Shown: positions 1 to 6,357 of the stretch, piece by piece
Layout: each line of letters starts with the position of its first letter
How positions within the stretch are numbered: position 1 is the first letter of the stretch
Assembly (NCBI GenBank): GCA_945788485.1
Contig: CALZMB010000042.1
Span: 1 to 11,595 of the forward strand
From: an uncultured bacterium
GTDB lineage: Bacteria > Bacteroidota > Bacteroidia > Bacteroidales > Bacteroidaceae
Length of the DNA stretch: 11,595 bases
Direction of reading: 5' to 3'
Position numbers and translations under genes: made by a program
The notes under the pieces: model-generated
Seen by the model: only the letters and a program-made list of their open reading frames with translations
Told to the model about the DNA's origin: nothing
Database searches by the model: none

Positions 1-36
1 TTCGATGGCTACGTAGAAATCTTTTGCTGCTGGCAT
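1..36 (-). CDS. ftsA: Cell division protein FtsA, N-terminal 12 codons only
   Basis: An ATG at 36-34 on the minus strand opens a frame that runs off the window edge and reads MPAAKDFYVAIE. Bacteroidota FtsA proteins begin in this way, with a short polar lead and a first beta strand of the form DF-VAIE that leads into the actin-like phosphate 1 loop. FtsA is the actin-family ATPase that tethers FtsZ filaments to the inner membrane. The start lies 20 bases after the ftsQ stop, and ftsQ-ftsA is the standard dcw order. No purine-rich ribosome site precedes the ATG, which is normal for Bacteroidota. Identification rests on 12 residues plus position; the rest of the gene is outside the window. Confidence 0.82.
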   Translation of the reverse strand, partial: MPAAKDFYVAIE

Positions 37-56
37 AACGGTAGGAGGTTTTATGT

Positions 57-968
57 TCAATCTGTTTTTTTCTTCTGTTGCGTAGTGGTTTCCGGGGCTT
101 GAGGCGTGACAGTCTCTGCCGGCTTGGCGTTTTGCATCTGCTGCTCTGGAGAGTAGCCGTCATTGACAGGCATTGTGATTTGCGGCATCTTGTCGGGGAA
201 GCGTTTGCAGATGATCTGGTTGTCGTATTCGACATCGATGCGCTGGTATTTGTTCCATCCTGCCACAGAGAGGCCGTGTTTATAGAAGAGCATGAGACGG
301 TAGAGCTTGTCTGTGACATATCTGGCTACGTCTTCGTTGCGTTGCGACTGCCTCGGGGCAGTGGGCAGGGCGCCGATATAGAGTATGTGGTTGCCTACGC
401 GAGGCACGAGTTCTATGCCAAGGTCGGGTGTGACGTTGATCTGCTCTATCTGGTTGCGCCAGAAATCGTCTGCCATGACGGTGCGTGCCAATGGCGCGAC
501 ATATCTGCGGGCATACACTTTGGACACGGCGCCTGTGACGATGATGAGGTCAGAGGTATATTTCGAGCGCGGCATGATGCCTCCGTTCTCGTCGAGATAG
601 TAGTCGTCGCCGTTGTTGCCCTTTATGCGGACGAGCGGCGAGCGTTGCGTTACGGTGATCAGCACATGCCCGTCGTGGGTCTTGCAACACTCGGCTGTGT
701 TGACGAACGGCGAGTGGCAGAGCAGGCTTTCAATCTGTCTTGGCGAGATGCTGTCTATGAGCATATTGAGAGGATAGCATCCATGACGCTGCAGGATGCC
801 TTTTATCTCGTTGGCATCGAGAAAACCGTAGGTGCTCTCGTCAACAATGTCGATGTTCACCTTTGTGCATTTTGTCACCATCTGCTTCGGTTTGTTGAAG
901 GCAGTGACGGCAAAGATGAGATAGATGAAGATTGCGATATCGAGCAGGATGATGATATTACGCTTCAT
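57..968 (-). CDS. ftsQ: Cell division protein FtsQ (POTRA-domain divisome protein)
   Basis: The 303-residue product is a bitopic inner-membrane protein. It has a very short cytoplasmic end (MKRN), one membrane segment at about residues 4-24, a POTRA-like domain at about 32-108 (the stretch with DANEIKGIL and SLLCHSPFVNTAE, ending in VTQRSPLVRI), and a beta-rich FtsQ/DivIB domain to about residue 250 (DYYLDENGGIMP, then WRNQIEQI). In the family FtsQ links FtsL/FtsB-type proteins to the rest of the divisome in the periplasm. Sequence conservation in this family is low, so the call also relies on location between murC and ftsA. After residue 265 the tail is rich in Gln, Thr, Pro and Lys, ends in QKKKTD and looks disordered. 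The ATG at 968 comes 14 bases after the murC stop, so translation is probably coupled to murC. Confidence 0.93.
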   Translation of the reverse strand: MKRNIIILLDIAIFIYLIFAVTAFNKPKQMVTKCTKVNIDIVDESTYGFLDANEIKGILQRHGCYPLNMLIDSISPRQIESLLCHSPFVNTAECCKTHDGHVLITVTQRSPLVRIKGNNGDDYYLDENGGIMPRSKYTSDLIIVTGAVSKVYARRYVAPLARTVMADDFWRNQIEQINVTPDLGIELVPRVGNHILYIGALPTAPRQSQRNEDVARYVTDKLYRLMLFYKHGLSVAGWNKYQRIDVEYDNQIICKRFPDKMPQITMPVNDGYSPEQQMQNAKPAETVTPQAPETTTQQKKKTD

Positions 969-982
969 GTTATGCTATGTGT

Positions 983-2377
983 TCAACGTGAACTGGTGGG
1001 CTTCGTGGTGTTCTGTTCTTTCGCGAGGATGATGTCAGCTATCTCGTCGCTGCGGTTGTCAAGGTCGCCTGCGCCGAGAAGCACGAGGACATCGAAGTCG
1101 CGACTGCGCACGAGGTCAATGACATCTGGTGTCGAAACGATGCTTTTCTCCACCCCGGGCTTGAGGTTGTCGTAGATGAGACGTGATGTGACACCGGGTA
1201 TCGGAGCCTCGCGTGCAGGATATATGTCTGTGAGGATGACCTCGTCGAGAATGCTCAAAGCCGACGCGAAGTCTTTGTAGAAATCGCGTGTGCGAGTGTA
1301 GAGATGCGGCTGGAAGAGTGCCGTGATGCGTCGTGTGGCGTACAGCTCGCGCAACGAGAGGGCTGACTTGCGAATCTCCTCCGGGTGGTGTGCATAGTCA
1401 GAGAGGAAGACATGCCGCGGCGTGCGGACCTTGAAATCAAAGCGGCGGTCAACGCCGGCGTATGTAGCGATGCCGCGCCGCAATTCGTCGGGCGTGCAGC
1501 CGTTGAGTTGGGCCATCGCCATGGCGGCGACGCTGTTCTCGATATTGACAGGCACAGGCTGTCCGAGTGTGATGCCCGTCACATTGCCGAGCGGCGAGAT
1601 GAAGTCGAATGTTATCTCGCCGTTCTCTATCTTTATGTTCTCGGCATGGAAATCGCCTTCGTCCCTTGCGTAGTCATAGACGCGCACGTCGTCACGCACA
1701 TCAGGCTGCATCTCCAGTCCGCGGTGTATGATGAGTGCGCCGCCCGGCTGTATGAGCGTAGTGTAATGACGGAATGATTCGAGATAAGCCTCTTTTGTGC
1801 CGTAGATGTCGAGATGATCAGCATCAGTGGATGTGATTACGGTCATCCAGGGGCGCAGCCAATGGAACGAGCGGTCGAATTCGTCAGCCTCAATCACTAC
1901 CTTGTCTGATGTCTTCGAGAGAATGTTGTTGGTGTGATAGTTCTTTGAGATGCCTCCAAGGAAGGCGTTGCAATCTACAGCCGACTGGTGCATGATGTGC
2001 GCACACATGGTTGATGTGGTTGTCTTGCCGTGCGTCCCGGCAAAGCAGAGGCCTTTGCTCTCTTGTGTCAGCATACCGAGTATCTGCGCGCGTTTCATCA
2101 CCTTGAAGCCGTTCTGCCGGAAGAAGGTCAGCTCGCCGTGAGTGTCAGGGATGGCCGGCGTGTAGCAGACGATTGTCTCGTCAGACGACTTGAATTCAGG
2201 CGCCACGCTGTCTATGTTGTCTTCGTAGTGTATGTCGATGCCTTCTGCAATGAGGGTTTCTGTGAGGGGCGAGGGTGTTTTGTCGTATCCCCCGACTTTA
2301 TATCCGTTCTGGTTGAAATATCTTTCGAGTGCAGACATTCCGATTCCACCGGCTCCTATGAAATATATTGTTTTCAT
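983..2377 (-). CDS. murC: UDP-N-acetylmuramate--L-alanine ligase MurC
   Basis: This cytoplasmic ligase uses ATP to add L-Ala to UDP-MurNAc, the first step of stem peptide assembly. The 464 residues match the family length and show its three domains. The N-terminal Rossmann domain begins with the UDP-binding GAGGIGMSAL (8-17). The central ATPase domain has the P-loop GTHGKTTT (114-121), the acidic EADEFDRSF (163-171) and DADHLD (185-190). The C-terminal domain has YAGVDRRFD (306-314), DYAHHPEE (327-334), FQPHLYTRT (355-363) and DIYPAREAPIPGV (384-396). The YAHHP and FQPHLYTRT signatures separate MurC from MurD, MurE and MurF. Mpl, the recycling ligase, is the nearest alternative, but length and dcw position favour MurC. 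The gene starts after an unusually long 131-base gap from murG and is followed closely by ftsQ. Confidence 0.97.
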   Translation of the reverse strand: MKTIYFIGAGGIGMSALERYFNQNGYKVGGYDKTPSPLTETLIAEGIDIHYEDNIDSVAPEFKSSDETIVCYTPAIPDTHGELTFFRQNGFKVMKRAQILGMLTQESKGLCFAGTHGKTTTSTMCAHIMHQSAVDCNAFLGGISKNYHTNNILSKTSDKVVIEADEFDRSFHWLRPWMTVITSTDADHLDIYGTKEAYLESFRHYTTLIQPGGALIIHRGLEMQPDVRDDVRVYDYARDEGDFHAENIKIENGEITFDFISPLGNVTGITLGQPVPVNIENSVAAMAMAQLNGCTPDELRRGIATYAGVDRRFDFKVRTPRHVFLSDYAHHPEEIRKSALSLRELYATRRITALFQPHLYTRTRDFYKDFASALSILDEVILTDIYPAREAPIPGVTSRLIYDNLKPGVEKSIVSTPDVIDLVRSRDFDVLVLLGAGDLDNRSDEIADIILAKEQNTTKPTSSR

Positions 2378-2508
2378 CGTTTCGCTTCGTTGTCAGGTTG
2401 GGTTTAGTGTGCGGCAGGGCATCATGCCCTTCAGCTAATGTGTTCTATATATGATTATATACGCCAGTCGATGACATTATATATACATATATATTATATA
2501 TGATGCTG
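2378..2508 (-). other. murG-murC spacer: AT-rich block, candidate regulatory region
   Basis: This 131-base spacer is the longest gap between genes in the window. Its murG-proximal half (about 2445-2504) is almost pure A/T in alternating TATA runs, in strong contrast to the GC-balanced genes around it. The 10-mer TATATATGAT occurs twice on the plus strand, at 2446-2455 and 2495-2504. The A/T runs are partly self-complementary and could fold or melt easily. I looked for the Bacteroidota promoter form (TTTG, about 19 bases, TAnnTTTG) on the minus strand and found no good match. There is no stem followed by a T run, so it is not a standard terminator. A non-canonical internal promoter for murC-ftsQ-ftsA, or an mRNA processing site, is possible but unproven. 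Confidence 0.35.
2416..2430. repeat. 15-base perfect palindrome upstream of murC
   Basis: The plus strand reads AGGGCATCATGCCCT, two 7-base arms that are exact reverse complements around one central base. It ends 39 bases before the murC start codon. As RNA it could form a 6-base-pair stem with a 3-base loop. No T run follows on either strand, so an intrinsic terminator is unlikely. It could be a protein-binding operator or an mRNA hairpin near the murC leader, or it could be chance. No known regulator site is recognised. Confidence 0.5.
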
Positions 2509-3642
2509 TCATTTTGCCTCTTCTATCACTATTCGTGCAATTTTCTCAGCCGAGTCAGTGAAAGCGAGTTTGCGTATCTCGGTTTCGAGACGCTTTATCT
2601 TGTCTTTGTCAGCGACAAGAGAAATGGCATCATCGACGAGCCGTGCCCTTGCGTCGGCATCGGCACAGAATATTGCAGCGTCGTTGTCAGACAATGCGCG
2701 TGCGTTTTTTGTCTGATGGTCTTCCGCCACATTAGGCGAGGGGACGAGGATGCACGCCTTCGCCAAGAGACAAAGTTCAGAGATGCTTGACGCTCCAGCC
2801 CTTGACACGACCACGTCAGCCGCCCTGTAAGCCATCGCCATGTCAGAGATGAACGGCTGTTGGTGAACCATTGGCGCATCGTGCATATATCTCGGGTTTG
2901 CCTTGTCGGCATAGTATGTTGCAACGGTGTTTGCACATTCGTCGGCGTAGAACTTTCCTGTCTGCCAGATGACCTGCACTCCCGCTTTCTCGAAACGTGC
3001 CAGTCCGCCGGCGATTGAATCGTTTATGGTGCGTGCTCCGAGCGAGCCTCCGATGACAAGCACAGTGGGCAGCGAAGGCATGAGCGAGAAAGCGGCGCGC
3101 GCCTCTTCTTTCGTCGCCTTGCATCCGAGCAGCGCTTGGCGCACCGGATTGCCCGTCATGACGATGCGTTCTTTCGGAAAGAAGCGTTCCATGCCATGAT
3201 ATGCGACGCAAATCTTCACTGCTTTCTTTGCCAACGACTTGTTTGTCACCCCGGCGTATGAGTTTTGTTCTTGTACGATGCAAGGTATTCCGAGAGCGTG
3301 CGCGGCATTTAGCGTAGGGCTGCTGGCGTATCCTCCGACGCCTACTACAGCATCAGGCTTGAATTCGCTGATGATTTTCTTCACCATGCTGCGGCTTTTG
3401 AGGAAGTCAATCATCACCCCGATGTTTCTCGGGCTCCACAACGGGCGTATCAATCCTCTTACCGGCAAGCCTACGATTTTGTATCCAGCCTGTGGCACAC
3501 GCTCCATCTCCATTCGTCCCTGTGCTCCGACGAAGAGTATTTCGGCATCAGGAGAGAGTTCCTTTATTGCATTTGCAATGGATATGGCAGGGAAGATATG
3601 TCCTCCGGTGCCTCCACCGCTGACGATGATTCTTAAACTCAT
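2509..3642 (-). CDS. murG: UDP-GlcNAc:lipid I N-acetylglucosaminyltransferase MurG
   Basis: MurG is the peripheral membrane GT-B glycosyltransferase that converts lipid I to lipid II on the cytoplasmic face. The 377-residue product carries the expected signatures in order: the glycine loop GGGTGGH (9-15), the second glycine loop GVGGYAS (101-107), QEQNSYAGVTNK (124-135), TGNPVR (163-168), GGSLGA (198-203), and in the C-terminal donor-binding domain SRAGASSISEL (280-290) and AEDHQTKNA (306-314). His15 and the SRAG/AEDHQ region correspond to acceptor and UDP-GlcNAc contacts in the family. QEQN replaces the HEQN of enterobacteria. The ATG at 3642 is only 11 bases after the ftsW stop, so the two are probably translated from one message. 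MurG acts directly upstream of FtsW in the pathway. Confidence 0.97.
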   Translation of the reverse strand: MSLRIIVSGGGTGGHIFPAISIANAIKELSPDAEILFVGAQGRMEMERVPQAGYKIVGLPVRGLIRPLWSPRNIGVMIDFLKSRSMVKKIISEFKPDAVVGVGGYASSPTLNAAHALGIPCIVQEQNSYAGVTNKSLAKKAVKICVAYHGMERFFPKERIVMTGNPVRQALLGCKATKEEARAAFSLMPSLPTVLVIGGSLGARTINDSIAGGLARFEKAGVQVIWQTGKFYADECANTVATYYADKANPRYMHDAPMVHQQPFISDMAMAYRAADVVVSRAGASSISELCLLAKACILVPSPNVAEDHQTKNARALSDNDAAIFCADADARARLVDDAISLVADKDKIKRLETEIRKLAFTDSAEKIARIVIEEAK

Positions 3643-3653
3643 AATATGTATAT

Positions 3654-4940
3654 TTATTTGCTTACTGCCGTTGCAGTCGTTAGTTTTGGCGTGTTGTCAC
3701 GTTTTTTTGCCGAGCGGGAGACGGATAGTATCATACCGATATAGATGCAGTTGATAAGTGTTGATGAGCCTCCTTTGCTGACGAGAGGCAGCGGTTGTCC
3801 TGTCACAGGCATGAGATCGACGGCGACGAGCATATTGACAAGGGCCTGCAGGACGAGCAGGGTGCTCAGTCCCATGACGAGGAAGGCGGGGAAATTGTTT
3901 GCACACTGCCTTGCGATGCGTCCTGCGCGCCAATACAGCACGACATAGAGAATTGCTATGGCAGCAGCTCCGATGATGCCCATCTCTTCTATGATGATGG
4001 CGTAGATGAAGTCTGAGAACGCCTGTGAGAGGAAGTCGCGCTCCTCGGAGTTGCCTGGTCCGCAGCCTATGACATTGCTGTTGATGATGGCGATGTTAGC
4101 GTGCGCCTTCTGCGCGTCCTTGTCGAGGTCGTATTTCTCTGGCGGCACCTCTGGCGAGAGGAATCCGTTGATTCTCGATTTCCATGTGTCGAGGCGGTGC
4201 AGCACGCCCTTGCGTTTCGGCGCGTCGTCTTCTTTGTCCGCCGCAAAGCCGGGAGCTGTCTCCACGAGTGCCGTCTTTGGCTGTCCTTCCGTCTTTAGGG
4301 CTTGCTCGTCTTTGCCGTATTGCACGATGACGAGCACACAGATTACAGCAGCGGCAATGACAACTCCGAGCAGTCTGCCCAACTGTGCGAACGGCACTCT
4401 GCCTACAAACATCATGAGAAATATGACCGCTGAGAGCAGGAATCCGGTAGAGAAGTTCTCTACCAAGATGGGTATTATGATGATAGCCGATACTCCGAGA
4501 ATCCACCAGAACGCCTGTTTGTCGGCGCCCCGTTCTGTCTGCATCGCGCTTAGTACCTGCGCCACGACGAGCACGAGGGTGCCTTTCGCTATTTCAGAAG
4601 GCTGGAACTGCATTCCTCCCACAGCCATCCACCGGCTTGCCCCGTTTGTGGTTGCCCCGAACGCCAATACGGCATAGACGAGGACGAGCGAGACGAGGAG
4701 CATCGGGAATGTCATTATCTTGAAATATTTGCATGGCGTTATATGCACGGTGTACATGGCAACGAACCCGGCAAGTATGGTGCCGATATGCTTAAGGGCC
4801 GGCATCCAGTAGCTGCCGCCCTTGAAAGTGAGGAAGGATGATGCCGAGAACACTTCCACGATGCTTATGATGCAGAGGAAGAAGAAGATCATCCAGATCA
4901 CTTTGTCGCCTTTGAATAATAATCCAAGTTTGTTTGTCAC
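3654..4940 (-). CDS. ftsW: Septal peptidoglycan glycosyltransferase FtsW (SEDS family)
   Basis: FtsW is the SEDS-family polytopic membrane enzyme that polymerises lipid II at the septum together with FtsI. The 428-residue product has about ten hydrophobic segments. SEDS signatures are NGASRW (99-104), FQPSEIAK (112-119), VIGCGPGNS (290-298), SDFIYAIIIEEMG (309-321), and QPLPLVSKGGSS (382-393). Asp310 in SDFIYA aligns with the proposed catalytic Asp of the large extracytoplasmic loop (E. coli FtsW Asp297). The motif usually written SYGGSS is SKGGSS here, and FLSQAFSD lacks the usual Pro of FLP. A charged stretch at about 208-246 enlarges the loop. The start is GTG: the in-frame codons above it up to a TAA at 4970-4968 contain no ATG, and the next Met (residue 17) would cut into the first membrane segment. 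RodA is the alternative, but dcw position favours FtsW. Confidence 0.95.
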   Translation of the reverse strand: MTNKLGLLFKGDKVIWMIFFFLCIISIVEVFSASSFLTFKGGSYWMPALKHIGTILAGFVAMYTVHITPCKYFKIMTFPMLLVSLVLVYAVLAFGATTNGASRWMAVGGMQFQPSEIAKGTLVLVVAQVLSAMQTERGADKQAFWWILGVSAIIIIPILVENFSTGFLLSAVIFLMMFVGRVPFAQLGRLLGVVIAAAVICVLVIVQYGKDEQALKTEGQPKTALVETAPGFAADKEDDAPKRKGVLHRLDTWKSRINGFLSPEVPPEKYDLDKDAQKAHANIAIINSNVIGCGPGNSEERDFLSQAFSDFIYAIIIEEMGIIGAAAIAILYVVLYWRAGRIARQCANNFPAFLVMGLSTLLVLQALVNMLVAVDLMPVTGQPLPLVSKGGSSTLINCIYIGMILSVSRSAKKRDNTPKLTTATAVSK

Positions 4941-5021
4941 TTTCAGAAACAGTTTTATATGGGTTCCTTACGTTTTCCTTGTCGTTTTCAGAAACAGTTT
5001 TACAGGTGGGTTCTTTCCGTT
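4929..5021 (-). repeat. Imperfect tandem direct repeat spanning the ftsW start region
   Basis: Two adjacent copies of about 46-48 bases lie end to end, at 4974-5021 and 4929-4974. They share an identical 17-base core, TTTCAGAAACAGTTTTA on the plus strand, at 4941-4957 and 4986-5002, and flanking matches (GGGTTC then CGTT). The core contains the small inverted repeat TTTCAGAAA. The downstream copy includes the GTG start and the first codons of ftsW; the upstream copy has ACG where the GTG would be. The layout looks like an old duplication of the ftsW translation start region that has since drifted. A pair of binding sites for one regulator is the other reading. Confidence 0.7.
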
Positions 5022-5028
5022 AGCATGG

Positions 5029-6348
5029 TCATGCTTCTGTGACGCAGTGTTTGAACTGCTCACCGCGGTCTTCCATGTTCTTGAAGAGGTCGAATGACGC
5101 GCAGCATGGCGAGAGGAGCACTGTGTCTCCCTCTGTGGCGAAGTCCCGGCACGCTTTCACGCATTCAGCCATCGAGTGTGTGTCGGCTACGGGCAGTCCG
5201 CTGTTGTCGAACGCTGCATGGAGTTTGCTGTTGTCCGCTCCGAGGAAGACGAGCGCCTTGCATTTCTCTTTCACCAGCCCGTATATAGCAGAATAGTCGT
5301 TGCCTTTGTCTTTGCCTCCGATGATGAGAATCGTGGGACGTGTCATTGCCTGCAAAGCCACGTTGCAGGCATCGACGTTTGTGGCTTTCGAATCGTTGAT
5401 GTAGAGCACTCCGCCTTTCACTGCCACTTTCTCAAGCCGGTGTTCCACTCCTGGGAAATCGTCGAGACACTGTCTGATGAGCTTTTCGTCTATCCCCACG
5501 AGACGTGTCGCGATGTATGCGGCGAGCGCGTTGCGCTTGTTATGTTGTCCAAGCTGCGAGAAGGAGAGGTTCAGTTTTTCAAAGTCGTCGTCGCGGAAGG
5601 CATAGAGCTTAGGCGCTCCTTTCCTTGCTCTCTGGCTTGACGGCGTTGGCTGTGGAGCATATCCTTTGCGGCGTTTCTCAAGTTCGGCGTTGATATGCTC
5701 GTCGTCGTCCCAATAGACGAAAGCGTCGCGTTGCGTCTGGTTCTGTATGATGCGCATCTTCGAATCCGTGTAGTTCTGCATCGTGAAGTCGTAACGGTCG
5801 AGATGGTCGGGTGTTATGTTCATCAAGACAGCGATGTCGGCGCGGAAGTCGAACATATTGTCGAGCTGGAACGAGCTTATTTCGAGCACATACCATTCGT
5901 GGTCGTTTTCCGCCACTTGCAGTGCGAACGAGCGTCCGATGTTTCCTGCGAGGCCTACATCGAGCTTTGCGCGCTGCATGATATAGTAGATGAGGGATGT
6001 GGTTGTCGTCTTTCCGTTCGAGCCTGTGATGCAAACGCATCGTCCTCGTGAGTATCGTTTAGCGAACTCGAGTTCAGAGATGACCGGTATGCCCTCTTTG
6101 ATGACGGTCTTCACCATAGGTGCATTGTCCGGAATGCCTGGGCTCTTCACCACCTCGTCAGCATTGACGATTTCGCTCTCTGTGTGCTGCCCTTCCTCCC
6201 ATCTTATCTGATGTTCGTCGAGCATCGCCTTGTATCTCTGGGCTATGGTTCCCATGTCAGACACGAAGACGTCATATCCGTTTTTCTGTGCCAGTATGGC
6301 TGTTCCGACGCCACTTTCTCCGGCACCGAGTATTGCTAATCTTTTCAT
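5029..6348 (-). CDS. murD: UDP-N-acetylmuramoyl-L-alanine--D-glutamate ligase MurD
   Basis: This cytoplasmic ATP-dependent ligase adds D-Glu to UDP-MurNAc-L-Ala. The 439 residues match the family length. Visible motifs are the N-terminal GAGESGVG (8-15), SPGIP (69-73), the P-loop GSNGKTTTT (109-117), EISSFQLD (156-163), NITPDHLDRY (177-186), GQHNKRNALAA (267-277), FPGVEHRLE (298-306), NDSKATN (318-324), GGKDKG (344-349) and the C-terminal LSPCCASFDLF (412-422). EISSFQLD with NDSKATN and SPCCASFD is diagnostic for MurD. A basic, Pro/Ser/Gln-rich linker at about 225-248 sits in the central domain before LYAFRDDD and looks like a flexible insert. The ATG at 6348 lies 9 bases after the mraY stop. 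Confidence 0.97.
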   Translation of the reverse strand: MKRLAILGAGESGVGTAILAQKNGYDVFVSDMGTIAQRYKAMLDEHQIRWEEGQHTESEIVNADEVVKSPGIPDNAPMVKTVIKEGIPVISELEFAKRYSRGRCVCITGSNGKTTTTSLIYYIMQRAKLDVGLAGNIGRSFALQVAENDHEWYVLEISSFQLDNMFDFRADIAVLMNITPDHLDRYDFTMQNYTDSKMRIIQNQTQRDAFVYWDDDEHINAELEKRRKGYAPQPTPSSQRARKGAPKLYAFRDDDFEKLNLSFSQLGQHNKRNALAAYIATRLVGIDEKLIRQCLDDFPGVEHRLEKVAVKGGVLYINDSKATNVDACNVALQAMTRPTILIIGGKDKGNDYSAIYGLVKEKCKALVFLGADNSKLHAAFDNSGLPVADTHSMAECVKACRDFATEGDTVLLSPCCASFDLFKNMEDRGEQFKHCVTEA

Positions 6349-6357
6349 TGTCGGGGC

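Noticed and set aside
42..85. A strong Shine-Dalgarno-like TAGGAGG at 42-48 with an ATG at 53 on the plus strand
   Set aside because: The frame is only ten codons long, is antisense to the end of ftsQ and the ftsQ-ftsA gap, and Bacteroidota do not depend on such sites. Chance is the simplest explanation.
78..1175. A 365-codon open frame on the plus strand opposite ftsQ and the end of murC
   Set aside because: It lies antisense to two well-recognised genes, its product has no recognisable domain and is rich in Val, Arg, His and Asp as expected from reverse reading of biased codons. It is a shadow frame.
2416..2430. The palindrome as an intrinsic terminator after murG
   Set aside because: The stem is short, the loop is minimal and no T run follows on either strand. 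Essential genes also follow with no clear new promoter.
2378..2508. A standard Bacteroidota promoter (TTTG and TAnnTTTG) before murC
   Set aside because: No match to either element with suitable spacing was found on the minus strand, so no promoter is called; only a candidate region is described.
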